Counted from the first letter of the stretch, positions 1 through 9,320 are shown. The stretch is 51,365 bases of DNA from Candidatus Mediterraneibacter norfolkensis (GCA_019120615.1 DWUT01000300.1:1-51365), one strand, 5' to 3'. Translations and numbers: made by a program. The notes: generated by a model from the sequence alone, not told the origin.

Positions 1-1
1 C

Positions 2-769
2 TCTTCTGCCCTTCCTCAGCCGGACGACTTTCATATGCTTCCCGGACACGGTGTATCTGCTCTGACAGAGGGACGGGAGATACTCGCGGGGAACCCGGAG
101 CTTCTCGCAGAACATGACGTCCGGATCCCGGAAAAGTTCTTCCGTCGTGCAGATAAATATATAGACGACGGATGTACCGTCACCTGGCTTGCTGTGGACC
201 GGAAGGCCGCCGGATTTATCGCTCTGTCTGACACGCTCCGCCCGGACGCGGAAAAAACCGTTGCCGGGATCCGTGACGCAGGGGTTTCCCCGGTGCTTCT
301 CACAGGAGATCACGAGAACGCCGCCGGATTTATTGCCGGACAGATCGGCATAACGGACGTCCATTCCGGATGCCTTCCTGAAGATAAGCTTCAGTGGATC
401 GATGCCTGTCAGGAAAACAGTGGCCATGTCTGCATGATCGGCGACGGGATCAATGACGCGCCTGCGCTCAAGAAGGCGTACGTTGGAATTGCCATGGGAA
501 AAGTAGGAAGTGACATCGCGGTGGATGCGGCAGATATCGCCCTGGTTGACGATGAGATAAAAGAGCTCCACCATCTGCTGAAGCTCTCAAAAAAAATGAT
601 GACCACCATCAAACTGAATCTCACCTTTTCCATGACCCTGAATTTTATCGCCATCATCCTGGCGATCACAGGGATCCTGAATCCGGTGGTCGGCGCGCTG
701 GTACATAACGCCGGTTCGGTGCTGGTCATCATCAATTCTGCTCTTCTTCTGAAATGGAAGAAAAAGTAA
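2..769 (+). CDS. Heavy-metal P-type ATPase, C-terminal part (cut by window edge)
   Basis: The frame is open back to base 2, so this is the 3' end of a longer gene, and the ATG at 35 is internal. The product is the ATP-binding half of a P1B cation pump. It shows the N-domain stretch GHGVSALTEG, the P-domain hinge motif GDGINDAPAL at 438-467, and a last hydrophobic pair of helices containing NLTFSMTLNF and GALVHNAGSVLVIINS. That final segment resembles the Zn/Cd/Co-exporting group (CadA/ZntA), so export of a divalent metal is likely. The metal-site CPC motif lies outside the window, so the substrate is inferred. It converges on the next gene with an 18-bp gap and no clear terminator. Confidence 0.93.
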   Translation, partial: SSALPQPDDFHMLPGHGVSALTEGREILAGNPELLAEHDVRIPEKFFRRADKYIDDGCTVTWLAVDRKAAGFIALSDTLRPDAEKTVAGIRDAGVSPVLLTGDHENAAGFIAGQIGITDVHSGCLPEDKLQWIDACQENSGHVCMIGDGINDAPALKKAYVGIAMGKVGSDIAVDAADIALVDDEIKELHHLLKLSKKMMTTIKLNLTFSMTLNFIAIILAITGILNPVVGALVHNAGSVLVIINSALLLKWKKK

Positions 770-787
770 GTCAGATCAGAAGCAGGG

Positions 788-1267
788 TCAGAAATAACTG
801 TTATTGGTAAATGTTGTCCTCCCGCGGTACTGCGCTGAGCCGAAAGCCAGGATCATCGTAAAGATCGGTCCCGCGATCCAGAGTCCGACGCCAAAGAGTT
901 TTCCCTTTCCAAAGCTTGACGCCAGACAGATACAGTACAGGAAATTGATCACGGCATAAGCCAGTCCGCAGACTGCGGCGAGGATCCCGAACAGAGAGAA
1001 CGAATTTCCTCCCAGGACCTCAAAAATCCCCTGCGCCACTGCAAGAGCAATTCCCAGCCAGAATATCCTCGTATCCCATGCGATCTTATAAAACGTATAG
1101 CTGTCATAAATCGGGATGATGCTCTTCCATCCCGGCTCGCCTGCTTTGCTGAGAACCTTCCAGTCCGCCACAATCATAAGAATCCACCATATGATCGAAA
1201 ATATTATATAGAAGATTCCGCCGATCAACTCAAATAATGTAAAGATCAGTCCGCCAAGCATATCCAT
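788..1267 (-). CDS. DUF5684-type small integral membrane protein
   Basis: A 159-residue, very hydrophobic protein. An N-terminal membrane helix is followed by the conserved segment WKVLSKAGEPGWKSIIPIYD, which is the family signature, then two or three more helices and a short polar tail. No catalytic residues are evident. Proteins of this type are often annotated as putative signal peptidase I-like or DUF5684, and their function is unknown. The ATG has the ribosome site AGGGAGGTAG, which is formed by the last codons and stop of the upstream YkgJ-like gene, so the two are probably translationally coupled. It is the last gene of a three-gene minus-strand operon. Confidence 0.85.
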   Translation of the reverse strand: MDMLGGLIFTLFELIGGIFYIIFSIIWWILMIVADWKVLSKAGEPGWKSIIPIYDSYTFYKIAWDTRIFWLGIALAVAQGIFEVLGGNSFSLFGILAAVCGLAYAVINFLYCICLASSFGKGKLFGVGLWIAGPIFTMILAFGSAQYRGRTTFTNNSYF

Positions 1268-1945
1268 CTACCTCCCTAATTGAAGTTTTTCTTTCGTTTC
1301 ATCCATCCTTTTCCAGAATTCTTTATAGAACTCCTCCTCTTCTCCCTCAAAAGGATTCTGGAAAAAGATACGGAGCACATAAATCCTGAGTATACGGGCA
1401 TTCTGTTCATCCAGCTCTTTCAGGCCTTCCTCGCACCGGATCAGAAAATCATGCCAGTCAATGATATATCTCTCATATTTCTTTATGTCCGGAATACCCA
1501 GCCATTTCTTTACCTTGATCTTGCTTCTGTTTTTCTTCCTGCACTCATAGATCTGGAGAAAATAGCGAAAGCCGCCGTCATCCTCATAATATCTTCCCAG
1601 AGGAAACAGCCTGCAGATCCCCGGGCGTACATCGTGAATGGAACACCGACCGTCCTCGTCCAGAAAGCGGCATGTTTCTTTTTCATCAGACATCGCAAAA
1701 TGGGGCAGGATCATTCCGTCCGCGATCCCCAGTTCCACATATCCTTTCTTCACAAGTTCCGTGAACTCCATCCCGGTTCCTCTGTACAGCCTCCAGATAT
1801 CCATAGGGTCCAGAATGACCGAATCACCCATACCGCTGCAGCACGCCGAACATCCCTGACAGTCGTGACAGTCCGCCCGGACCATGTCTTCTGCCGTATA
1901 CAGTCTTCCGTCTGAGATTTCTCTCAGGTCAACATTTCGTTTCAT
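1268..1945 (-). CDS. YkgJ-family cysteine cluster protein
   Basis: A 225-residue protein with the cluster C26-x2-C-x2-C-x2-CC (CHDCQGCSACC) near the N-terminus and a second cysteine set in CRFLDEDGRCSIHDVRPGIC. This pattern defines the YkgJ/UPF0153 family, thought to bind zinc or an Fe-S cluster; its biochemical role is not established. The C-terminal 90 residues are charged and helical. The start codon overlaps the stop of the upstream PfkB kinase by 4 bp (ATGA), which indicates coupled translation. The grouping with a sugar kinase and a membrane protein does not by itself suggest a function. Confidence 0.88.
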   Translation of the reverse strand: MKRNVDLREISDGRLYTAEDMVRADCHDCQGCSACCSGMGDSVILDPMDIWRLYRGTGMEFTELVKKGYVELGIADGMILPHFAMSDEKETCRFLDEDGRCSIHDVRPGICRLFPLGRYYEDDGGFRYFLQIYECRKKNRSKIKVKKWLGIPDIKKYERYIIDWHDFLIRCEEGLKELDEQNARILRIYVLRIFFQNPFEGEEEEFYKEFWKRMDETKEKLQLGR

Positions 1946-2841
1946 AGACTCCCCCGTTCTCTCAGCACTTTTATTACCTCTTCCATTTCCGGGACCGCCT
2001 CCGCCGCCCCTCTTCTGGACACTGCAATGGCGGAAGCCATGGATGCCCTGCGAAGAGCCGATGCGGCGTCGCCGGACGCCAGGTACTCTGTGATAAAATA
2101 TCCGCTGAAAGTGTCTCCGGCTCCCGTTGTGTCCACGGTCTCTGTGGGAAAGATCTCCTGTCTCAAAACCTTTCCTTCTCCGGAATACATGGATCCGTCC
2201 GCGCCGAGCGTGAGCACGATCCGGGCACCTGGGTATCTGCGGCGCATTTCCTGCAGGATTCCCTCCGGCTCCTTCATCCCGGTCAGCTGAGCGCCTTCCA
2301 CCTCATTCAGGATAAAAAGCCAGACCTTTTCAAGATCACACTCTTTCAGCCGCTCGTCCATCGGCGACGGATTCAGGATGATCTTCATCCCTCTCTCCCA
2401 CGCCCTGTCAATAATATAAGGAAGACTGCTGATCTCATTCTGGAGAAGGATATGATCTTCCGATCCAAATGATTCCAGGACCCGGTCGGCAAACTGCTCG
2501 TCCACTGCCCGGTTCGCTCCCGGAAAGAGGATGATACAGTTCTGGCCGCTGTCATCCACCTGGATAATGGCATTGCCCGTTCTCACATCGGACACGCCGA
2601 TAAACTGTGTGTCCACTCCGCTTTCCCTGCAGATCTCCTCGAGGATCCTTCCGTCCTCTCCGATCAGTCCCGCATGACATACCACAGCTCCCGCCCGCGC
2701 CAGAGCGACAGACTGGTTCAGTCCCTTACCTCCCGGACGTACCTCCTGGCTGCGGGACGTCAGCGTTTCCCCCGGAGCCGCGATATGCGGTACCCGGTAA
2801 GTATAGTCCAGGTTCAGCGAACCAAAATTAAGTATGCTCAT
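1942..2841 (-). CDS. PfkB-family carbohydrate kinase (ribokinase-like)
   Basis: A 299-residue protein of ribokinase size and architecture. The N-terminal strand NFGSLNLDYTYRVPHIAAPG and the double-glycine segment RPGGKGLNQSVALARAG form the substrate lid region. The C-terminal PfkB signature DTTGAGDTFSGYF carries the catalytic Asp and the anion hole. The family phosphorylates a sugar hydroxyl with ATP in the cytoplasm. Ribokinase is the closest general match, but no ribose transport or rbs genes are adjacent, so the exact sugar is open. A good ribosome site (AGAGGAG) precedes the ATG. It is first in an operon with the YkgJ-like and DUF5684 genes. Confidence 0.88.
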   Translation of the reverse strand: MSILNFGSLNLDYTYRVPHIAAPGETLTSRSQEVRPGGKGLNQSVALARAGAVVCHAGLIGEDGRILEEICRESGVDTQFIGVSDVRTGNAIIQVDDSGQNCIILFPGANRAVDEQFADRVLESFGSEDHILLQNEISSLPYIIDRAWERGMKIILNPSPMDERLKECDLEKVWLFILNEVEGAQLTGMKEPEGILQEMRRRYPGARIVLTLGADGSMYSGEGKVLRQEIFPTETVDTTGAGDTFSGYFITEYLASGDAASALRRASMASAIAVSRRGAAEAVPEMEEVIKVLRERGSL

Positions 2842-2918
2842 AGCGCCTCTCCTCTTACCTCAAAATTTCCAATCTCAGTGTAGCATATCCACATCCAGGT
2901 GACAATCACCGAATCCGT

Positions 2919-3042
2919 AGAAATAGTTAGAACTCTGAAAAACCGGCGTTAAGCCTTACAATGGTGATTGTCTGAGCCCAGGGCGAGTTGCACCATTGTA
3001 AGGCTTGTCATTAGCCGTTTTACAGAGTTCCTAGTATTTCTC
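2919..3042. repeat. Long imperfect inverted repeat (hairpin element) just after galE
   Basis: The arms at about 2919-2966 and 2991-3042 are complementary over most of their length. The inner arm pair AAGCCTTACAATGGTG / CACCATTGTAAGGCTT is nearly perfect. A middle block pairs AAAAACCGGC with GCCGTTTTA, and an outer block pairs AACTCTG with CAGAGTT, extending to AGAAATA/TATTTCT. The loop holds a small GCCCTGGGC hairpin. It begins within a few bases of the galE stop. It is too long and too layered for a simple terminator, and no clear target-site duplication is visible. It could be a MITE-like repeat, a structured RNA or an elaborate terminator. Confidence 0.7.
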
Positions 3043-4057
3043 AGTCATTATACCCATTGGGGTTCTGGCTCTGCCATCTCCAGGAGTCTTCGCACATCTC
3101 GTCGAGACCTCTCTCGGCTACCCAGTGGAGCTCCTCCTTCGCTTTTGAGGCATCGCAGTAACATGTAGCGATATCTCCGGCACGGCGCGGTTTGATCTGA
3201 TAAGGGATCTTTTTCCCGCAAGCCTTCTCGAAGGCTTTTACCATATCCAGAACAGAGTATCCTTTTCCGGTTCCCAGATTGTAGACAGATACTCCTGCGT
3301 TTTCTTTAAGTTTTTCTACTGCGCGGACATGGCCGACAGCAAGATCCACTACATGGATATAATCACGCACTCCTGTTCCGTCCGGAGTGTCATAATCATT
3401 TCCGAATACGCCCAGACACTCCAGTTTACCGATGGCAACCTGTGTGATATATGGCATCAGGTTGTTCGGTATTCCCTTCGGATCCTCTCCGATCAGTCCG
3501 CTCTTATGTGCACCGATCGGATTGAAATAACGGAGCAGGACAACATTCCACTCCGGATCTGCAGTATGCAGATCTGTCAGAATCTGCTCCAGCATCCACT
3601 TTGTCCATCCATACGGGTTGGTACATGTTCCTTTCGGGCATTCCTCTGTGATCGGAATGAATGCCGGGTCTCCATATACGGTAGCTGAAGAACTGAAAAT
3701 GATATTCTTCACACCGTGGTTTCTCATCACGTCGCAGAGAGTTATCGTTCCGCCGATATTGTTTTCATAGTACTCCAGCGGCTTCACTACAGATTCACCA
3801 ACGGCTTTGAGTCCCGCGAAATGGATCACGGACTCGATCTCCTCATTGTCAAACACTTTGTTCATGGCTTCCCTGTCGCGGATGTCGGCCTCATAGAACT
3901 TCAGGTCCTTTCCTGTGATCTCTTTTACTCTCTCCAGTGCTTTCGGGGAAGCATTGTACAGGTTGTCGACCACAACTACGTCATATCCTGCATTGAGCAG
4001 TTCCACACATGTATGGCTTCCGATGAATCCGGCTCCTCCGGTTACTAAAATAGACAT
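3041..4057 (-). CDS. galE: UDP-glucose 4-epimerase
   Basis: 338 residues, the usual GalE length. It carries the N-terminal NAD-binding motif TGGAGFIGS (6-14), the SSSATVYGD block, and the catalytic Y149-x3-K153 pair in NPYGWTK. The C-terminal substrate part includes [13 protein letters not shown] and the GYSVLDMV segment. It interconverts UDP-galactose and UDP-glucose in the cytoplasm. No galK or galT lies in the window; the nearest relevant genes are a nucleotidyltransferase immediately upstream and a GH2 beta-galactosidase beyond that. The start has an AGGAGG ribosome site, and an extended -10 promoter lies about 90 bp upstream, so it can be transcribed on its own. Confidence 0.97.
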   Translation of the reverse strand: MSILVTGGAGFIGSHTCVELLNAGYDVVVVDNLYNASPKALERVKEITGKDLKFYEADIRDREAMNKVFDNEEIESVIHFAGLKAVGESVVKPLEYYENNIGGTITLCDVMRNHGVKNIIFSSSATVYGDPAFIPITEECPKGTCTNPYGWTKWMLEQILTDLHTADPEWNVVLLRYFNPIGAHKSGLIGEDPKGIPNNLMPYITQVAIGKLECLGVFGNDYDTPDGTGVRDYIHVVDLAVGHVRAVEKLKENAGVSVYNLGTGKGYSVLDMVKAFEKACGKKIPYQIKPRRAGDIATCYCDASKAKEELHWVAERGLDEMCEDSWRWQSQNPNGYND

Positions 4058-4147
4058 ATCATTTCCTCCTTCAACTGTTTTATGGGTCAGGTTTGGCTGT
4101 GTGTAAGCTCTGATACCCGGTTATGTATCTCTTCCGCTTACAGTTAC

Positions 4148-4156
4148 AGTATAGCA
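4148..4156 (-). promoter_or_regulatory. Extended -10 promoter for galE
   Basis: On the minus strand the sequence reads TGCTATACT, an extended -10 element, with no good -35 at 17 bp. The predicted start of transcription leaves an 80-90 nt leader before galE. The bases just downstream, TATACTGTAACT, also occur at the beta-galactosidase promoter (8427 region), which may or may not be meaningful. Confidence 0.5.
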
Positions 4157-4241
4157 CAGCCTGGCGCAGACTTCTTTATACTTTTATCCCATCTTTTGGT
4201 AAAAATGTTGCATACTTTTCTGTGATGATCTTCAGATGCAT

Positions 4242-5165
4242 CTATTTCTGCCGCAGTTCCTGCGGGTAGACACCGGCATCCTTCAGCGCCTGGATCGCGG
4301 CGACAACGACCGGTTTGTCTTCTTTGTATGTCACTCCGTACCACTTATCTTCTGATTCAAGCACTGTGACTGTCGCCTTTCCTTCCTCCAGCAGATCACT
4401 CACTACAGCCGGAAGATAATACTCGCATTTCATCGGGTTCTCCGACAGTCCCTTTTCAAGAAACGCAGAGAAGCCTGCCTTGATCTCATCCAGGATGCTG
4501 TGAGTGAAGCCCCACATATTCATGGAAACCAGCGTGTCCGGATCAAGGTTCGTCCATGTCGCCCCATCATCCTCGGAATACGCGATCCCGTCTCCCCGCT
4601 TCTCGATCCTGGTCCTCTCATTGATCGCCACAAGACGGTTTTCAGGATCCAGTTCGCAGATTCCTCTCGAGACATGACCGTTATCCGTGACTGTATTTTT
4701 CAGGCGGTAACCCACCATCGTATAGCGGTACTTCTCATCATCCTCATGAGTCGTCAGGTAGTCATAGATCACCTGGAATGCATGACGTCCGTAATAATCG
4801 TCCGCGTTGATCACGGCAAAGGGACCGTCCACCTCATCCATCGCGCTCAGGACAGCATGAGCGGTACCCCACGGCTTTACACGACCTTCCGGCACCTGGA
4901 ACCCGTCCGGGATCTGATCGATATCCTGGAACACATAGGCTACGTCCATCACCTGTTCCATCCTGCGCCCTACCGCCTCTTTAAAATCCTTTTCATTTTC
5001 TCTCTTGATGATAAACACGACTTTCTCGAATCCCGCTCTTTTTGCGTCATAGATCGAGAAATCCATGATGATATGCCCTTCTTTGTCCACCGGATCGATC
5101 TGCTTGAGACCACCGTAACGGCTCCCCATCCCTGCCGCCATGATAACTAAAACTGGTTTTTGCAT
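4242..5165 (-). CDS. Sugar-phosphate nucleotidyltransferase family protein
   Basis: A 307-residue cytoplasmic protein with the nucleotidyltransferase fold. The N-terminal nucleotide-binding loop is MAAGMGSRYGGLKQIDPV, and the metal-binding segment NADDYYGRHAF follows at around residue 115. Relatives transfer a nucleotide to a sugar phosphate or related alcohol; the specific substrate cannot be read here. The start was set at 5165 rather than 5189 because GGAGG lies 8 nt before that ATG. Its position between galE and a beta-galactosidase suggests activated-sugar metabolism, but this is inference. Confidence 0.85.
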   Translation of the reverse strand: MQKPVLVIMAAGMGSRYGGLKQIDPVDKEGHIIMDFSIYDAKRAGFEKVVFIIKRENEKDFKEAVGRRMEQVMDVAYVFQDIDQIPDGFQVPEGRVKPWGTAHAVLSAMDEVDGPFAVINADDYYGRHAFQVIYDYLTTHEDDEKYRYTMVGYRLKNTVTDNGHVSRGICELDPENRLVAINERTRIEKRGDGIAYSEDDGATWTNLDPDTLVSMNMWGFTHSILDEIKAGFSAFLEKGLSENPMKCEYYLPAVVSDLLEEGKATVTVLESEDKWYGVTYKEDKPVVVAAIQALKDAGVYPQELRQK

Positions 5166-5240
5166 CGCTGTTACCTCCATTGACTTCAAACATTACTTCA
5201 TCATTTTAAAATAAAATGCCATAAAAGTCTATATGCGAAC

Positions 5241-5278
5241 GGAGACAGCCCCAATAAAAGAAAGCTGTCTCCTTTTTT
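5241..5278 (+). terminator. Hairpin with T-tract, oriented against the flanking genes
   Basis: The stem GGAGACAGC / GCTGTCTCC with a 14-nt loop is followed by TTTTTT on the plus strand. The flanking genes (beta-galactosidase and nucleotidyltransferase) are both on the minus strand, where the hairpin is preceded rather than followed by the tract. It may stop antisense transcription, or act as a weak terminator or mRNA-end hairpin for the beta-galactosidase transcript. Confidence 0.55.
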
Positions 5279-5288
5279 AGTCCCTGTC

Positions 5289-8200
5289 TCAGATTCCTTT
5301 GAACGAGAAAGAGAATTCCATTTTTTCATCTGGCCTGAGCAGATATTCCGGATGAGTCGGAGATCCCCAACTGTCGTCTCCGGCAATGCCCATCTGCCCC
5401 ATCGCTGCCCGGATCACCGTGTAATGTACCTCAGGAAGCTCATAGGGATGTCTTGCATTTTCCACCTCGTGGGGCGTGTATGGCAGTGCGGAGAACATCA
5501 TCGGTCCGCTCTTCTCGTCCATCTCAAAGAGCATCCCTCTTCCCTTTCTGTCAGTCACCTTTGCATAGCGCACACCGACTTTTGCACCGCATTCCTGAGG
5601 AACGATGTAGGACGCCATATTGTCCTTCACCAGGTTCCTGTAGATTCCCAGCTTCGCTCCCTTCTGTCTGTCGGCATAAGTCTCTGCCGGTCCGAGACCG
5701 TACCACTCCAGATGGTCATAGTCAGCATTGATCTTGAACATGACTCCGAACTCAGGCATATCGCCCAGCTCTTTCACCGGATCGTAGGAAAGCGTTGTCT
5801 TCACCTTTCCTTCTCCGTCCACTTCATAGGAAAGAGTACATTTCCCTTCCGGTGTCGTCGGAAGGACATATGTAAATGTCACAGTCGCCGTATTTCCGTT
5901 TACCTCCAGTTCCGGCTTCATAGTCCTTGCATAGGTGCTCTCATGATAATCTTTATGGGTCAGATACAGGCTTGCGATCTTCCACTGTGCATATCTTGCC
6001 GGCATAAAGTTTCCGTTGTCGTTATCAGTAGGCGCTCTCCAGAAGTTCGGCTTCGGGATGGCTTCGATCATTTCTTTTCCTGCATATTTATAGGAAACAA
6101 GTCCACCGTTGAGCACGGAGAACAGCACTTCAAAATGCTCGCCCCTCACTCCGATATTGTGGATGCTGCGGATCACTTCGATCTCTTTGTCCACGCTCTT
6201 CTTCCCGCCTTCGACCGTATAGACATACTGTCCGAACGCTACTTCATGACCTGCCTTTGCCCAGATCTTATCTTCCTTAAGTCGGAAAGATACAGTGACG
6301 GCGTACTCTCCTGCCTTCGTCTCCTCCGGAACCGGAAGAGCATAGGTCTTCTCGCTGAGCGGTTCTACATCCGTCTCAAGCGCTTCCTCCCGGATCAGTC
6401 TTCCGTTTCTCTCAACAGTTACGATACATTCAAATGTATTCGTATTGACAAAAAGATTCTTATTTATTACGCGGACATTCTCCCGTCCCGGTTCCGCGGT
6501 AATGTTCTGATAATTGAATTTTACCTCCTGCATCTTCGGAGATGGGTTTCTCTCTCCGCCGTAAGCGATACCGTTGGCGCTGAACTCATAGTCTGTCGGA
6601 CGTTCGCCGAAATCACCGCCATATGCCTGGAACTCTTTTCCATATCTGTCCTTCTTGTAGAGCGTCTGATCGATATAGTCCCAGATAAATCCGCCCTGGT
6701 ACAGGGGCTCTGTGTCTGTCAGATCAGTGTATTTATGCATTGCGCCACAGGAATTTCCCATCGCATGCGTATACTCACAGCAGATAAACGGTTTGCTCCT
6801 GTCTTTTGCAAGGAACCCTTTAATCGACTCAACTGACGGATACATCTGACTTTCCATATCGCTGGTATCATTATATCTGCGGTCATGGAAGATTCCTTCG
6901 TAATGAACCAGACGTGTCGGATCCTCTCTGCGGAAAAACTGTGACATCTCATAGATATCTTTTCCGCCATAAGATTCGTTTCCGCAGGACCAGATCAGGA
7001 TTGCCGGATGATTCTTATCTCTCTGATACATGGAATTGGCGCGGTCCAGCATCATATCAAGCCACTCCGGTCTGTCGTTCGGCACGATCATTGACGTATC
7101 TCCGGTCTCATGCACTGTATCCCAGGAACCATGGGTCTCCAGGTTCGTCTCGTCGATCAGATACAGACCATACTCGTCGCAGAGCCGGTACAACGGAGAG
7201 GAATCCGGATAATGACAGGTACGGATCGCATTGATATTATTCTGCTTCATGGTCACAAGGTCTTTGATCAGTTCTTCTTCTGACACATGCCGCCCCGTCA
7301 CTGAACTGAACTCATGCCGGTTTGCTCCCTTGAACACAATTCTCTTCCCGTTCAAAGTCATGATGCTGTTTTTCATTTCAAATCTGCGGAAACCAACTTT
7401 CTCCGGAATAAATTCCTGAAGTCCGCCCTCTTCGTCGTACACCTCAACAGAAAGGTCATACAGCTGGGGATCTTCCGCGCTCCAGAGTGCCGGATTCTCG
7501 ATCTCCATCGCAATACCGCCGCTCTCGAGGTCAAATTCATTTTCAAAAGATACGTTGCTGTTGGACAGTCTTATCTTTGCCTTTCCTTTTCCCCACACTT
7601 CGGTCCTGATTTCCAGAGTTCCTTTTTTCAGGGACTCATCCGGGATCGCCCGGATCCGGAGATCACGGATATGTACGTCGGGGACAGTATAGAGATACAC
7701 GTCGCGGTAGATTCCTGAAAATCTGTAGAAATCCTGATCCTCGCACCAGCTGCTGCTGGTCCATTTGAACACCTGCGCCGCCAGTTTGTTCACTCCGTCT
7801 TTTATATAGTCTGTCAGCTCGAATTCAGATGGAGTAAAGGTATCCTCACTGTAGCCTACAAACTCTCCGTTCAGCCAGAGGGCAAGTCCGCTCTCCGCGC
7901 CCTGGAAAGAGATAAAGATCCTCTTCCCTTTCATGCGCTCAGGAATCTCAAAATATTTCACATAGCTGGCCACCGGATTAAAACGCTCCGGTATTTCTCC
8001 GGGCAGGATCTCTTCGTGTCCTTCCCAGGGGTACTGCGTATTCGCATACTGAGGCACATCATACCCCTCAAGCTGGATATGAGCCGGAACGTGGATGTCG
8101 TCCCAGTCGCGGCAGTTATAATCCTCGGTCTCAAATCCGGAGATCGTCGAGGCATAGTTGCGCGCATAGTGGAATTTCCACAGTCCGTTCAGGCTCTCTG

Positions 8201-8327
8201 TAAAAGAACTGCTCTCATCACGGTATTCTTCCTCACCGGCATAATAGCGATGATCCGAATGAGCGTCCAGTCTTCCATCACGGAAATACTGCGGATCCTT
8301 TACTTTCTGATAATCAAAACTCCTCAT
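5289..8327 (-). CDS. lacZ: Glycoside hydrolase family 2 beta-galactosidase (LacZ type)
   Basis: A 1012-residue protein of LacZ length. The order is an N-terminal sugar-binding jelly roll, an Ig-like sandwich, a TIM barrel, and the C-terminal beta-gal small chain domain (about 730-1010). The acid/base E451 lies in CGNESYGGKD and the nucleophile E518 in CCEYTHAMGNS. It hydrolyses terminal beta-galactosides, lactose being the obvious one. No signal peptide is present, so it is cytoplasmic. The start at 8327 has AGGAGG placed correctly; the upstream in-frame start at 8459 would lie inside the promoter. It is divergent from an AraC regulator and shares a 66-bp promoter module with the MATE operon. 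Confidence 0.95.
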   Translation of the reverse strand: MRSFDYQKVKDPQYFRDGRLDAHSDHRYYAGEEEYRDESSSFTESLNGLWKFHYARNYASTISGFETEDYNCRDWDDIHVPAHIQLEGYDVPQYANTQYPWEGHEEILPGEIPERFNPVASYVKYFEIPERMKGKRIFISFQGAESGLALWLNGEFVGYSEDTFTPSEFELTDYIKDGVNKLAAQVFKWTSSSWCEDQDFYRFSGIYRDVYLYTVPDVHIRDLRIRAIPDESLKKGTLEIRTEVWGKGKAKIRLSNSNVSFENEFDLESGGIAMEIENPALWSAEDPQLYDLSVEVYDEEGGLQEFIPEKVGFRRFEMKNSIMTLNGKRIVFKGANRHEFSSVTGRHVSEEELIKDLVTMKQNNINAIRTCHYPDSSPLYRLCDEYGLYLIDETNLETHGSWDTVHETGDTSMIVPNDRPEWLDMMLDRANSMYQRDKNHPAILIWSCGNESYGGKDIYEMSQFFRREDPTRLVHYEGIFHDRRYNDTSDMESQMYPSVESIKGFLAKDRSKPFICCEYTHAMGNSCGAMHKYTDLTDTEPLYQGGFIWDYIDQTLYKKDRYGKEFQAYGGDFGERPTDYEFSANGIAYGGERNPSPKMQEVKFNYQNITAEPGRENVRVINKNLFVNTNTFECIVTVERNGRLIREEALETDVEPLSEKTYALPVPEETKAGEYAVTVSFRLKEDKIWAKAGHEVAFGQYVYTVEGGKKSVDKEIEVIRSIHNIGVRGEHFEVLFSVLNGGLVSYKYAGKEMIEAIPKPNFWRAPTDNDNGNFMPARYAQWKIASLYLTHKDYHESTYARTMKPELEVNGNTATVTFTYVLPTTPEGKCTLSYEVDGEGKVKTTLSYDPVKELGDMPEFGVMFKINADYDHLEWYGLGPAETYADRQKGAKLGIYRNLVKDNMASYIVPQECGAKVGVRYAKVTDRKGRGMLFEMDEKSGPMMFSALPYTPHEVENARHPYELPEVHYTVIRAAMGQMGIAGDDSWGSPTHPEYLLRPDEKMEFSFSFKGI

Positions 8328-8426
8328 CTGTCTTTTTCCTCCTTTGATTGTTTCATGATCAGCCCGCTCCGCAGCAAGGATCAGATCCCGGAAAAGATCT
8401 GTCCGCAGCGGATTTAACTTAGTTAC

Positions 8427-8493
8427 AGTATAGTACAGATGGACATTCCTGTGTATCATATGTTAAACTAAACAATATAACATTTCGAAACAG
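8427..8493. promoter_or_regulatory. lacZ/AraC intergenic promoter module, copy A
   Basis: On the minus strand the -10 TATACT lies at 8427-8432, with only a poor -35. Upstream are GATACACA, then TATTGTTTAGT and the palindrome TTTCGAAA (8483-8490). The 66 bp at 8428-8493 match 15794-15859 without gaps at 53 of 66 positions. Weak -35 plus conserved upstream blocks is what an AraC-type activator would need. The far end runs into the ribosome site of the divergent AraC gene, so binding there could also autoregulate it. Confidence 0.65.
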
Positions 8494-8504
8494 GAGGTAT
8501 TTTT

Positions 8505-9320
8505 ATGCCCATCATCTTCCGGAGCGCCCCTTTCCATGAACCTTTCACTTTTGATTCCCTCGGAAATAACTGGTATCAGGATCCGGTATCCAGGCCGAAC
8601 GGCTATCCTTTCTACCACTATCTGCAGACAGAAACCGGTACCGGAAGGGTCGAAGCAGACGGAAAGACCTATCTCCTCCGGGAGGGCGAAGGTATTCTTC
8701 TGGCGCCTTTTATCCGGCACTCTTATTCCATGGAAAGCGAGAGCTGGTATACTCTTTTCGCCTCTTTTACAGGAACTGTGGAGAGCGTTCTTCCCCGGAT
8801 CATGGAGAACCGTCCGGTGATACTCACCGGCAGGGAACAGGGCAAACGGATTGCCTCCCTGATCGAAAACTGTATGTCCCTGTGCGGGAAACGTCCTCTC
8901 GATGAACGCGCACTCTCCGTCAACTGTTACAGTATCCTTATGACATTCGTGGACGGCGTCCACACAAGGAAACTGGAACAGGATCCTCTGTATCGGCAGT
9001 ATATCGCGCCTGTAATAGAAGAAATTGAAATCAATTATGCCCTGGATCTGAGCGTGGAGGATCTGAGCAGAAAGGTGTTCATCACTCCCCAGTATCTCTC
9101 CAGGCTGTTCCGGAGATTTCTGGGCTGTTCCACCTACGAATACCTGACTTCCTTCCGGATCAGCCGCGCGAAGGAACTTCTTATCACGGATATCCGGCTT
9201 GAGGTCCAGGATATCTCCCGTCAGACCGGATTTTCCGATCCCAGCCATTTTATCGCAGTATTCAAACGGATCACCGGGATGACTCCTCTCGAATTCCGCA
9301 GGCTCAACCGGGCAATTTAA
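8505..9320 (+). CDS. AraC-family transcriptional regulator with N-terminal cupin domain
   Basis: A 271-residue protein. The N-terminal half contains the cupin-like sensing fold (GTGRVEADGKTYLLREGEG, then APFIRHSYSM). The C-terminal double helix-turn-helix spans about 165-268, with LSVEDLSRKVFITPQYLSRL as the first helix pair and ISRQTGFSDPSHFIAVFKR as the second. Such proteins activate sugar-use promoters on binding a sugar. It is divergent from lacZ with an AGGAGG ribosome site, so control of lacZ is likely. The shared promoter module upstream of the MATE gene suggests a second target. The ligand is probably a galactoside, inferred only from the neighbour. Confidence 0.92.
   Translation: MPIIFRSAPFHEPFTFDSLGNNWYQDPVSRPNGYPFYHYLQTETGTGRVEADGKTYLLREGEGILLAPFIRHSYSMESESWYTLFASFTGTVESVLPRIMENRPVILTGREQGKRIASLIENCMSLCGKRPLDERALSVNCYSILMTFVDGVHTRKLEQDPLYRQYIAPVIEEIEINYALDLSVEDLSRKVFITPQYLSRLFRRFLGCSTYEYLTSFRISRAKELLITDIRLEVQDISRQTGFSDPSHFIAVFKRITGMTPLEFRRLNRAI

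Noticed and set aside
5352-6836. A 494-codon open frame on the plus strand opposite the beta-galactosidase gene
   Set aside because: It is antisense to a gene with intact GH2 catalytic motifs, resembles no family I know, and has no ribosome site. Long antisense frames also occur opposite several other genes in this window.
8463-9248. A 261-codon minus-strand frame opposite the AraC gene at 8505
   Set aside because: The plus strand encodes a clear cupin-AraC protein with both DNA-binding helix pairs; the minus frame has no family features.
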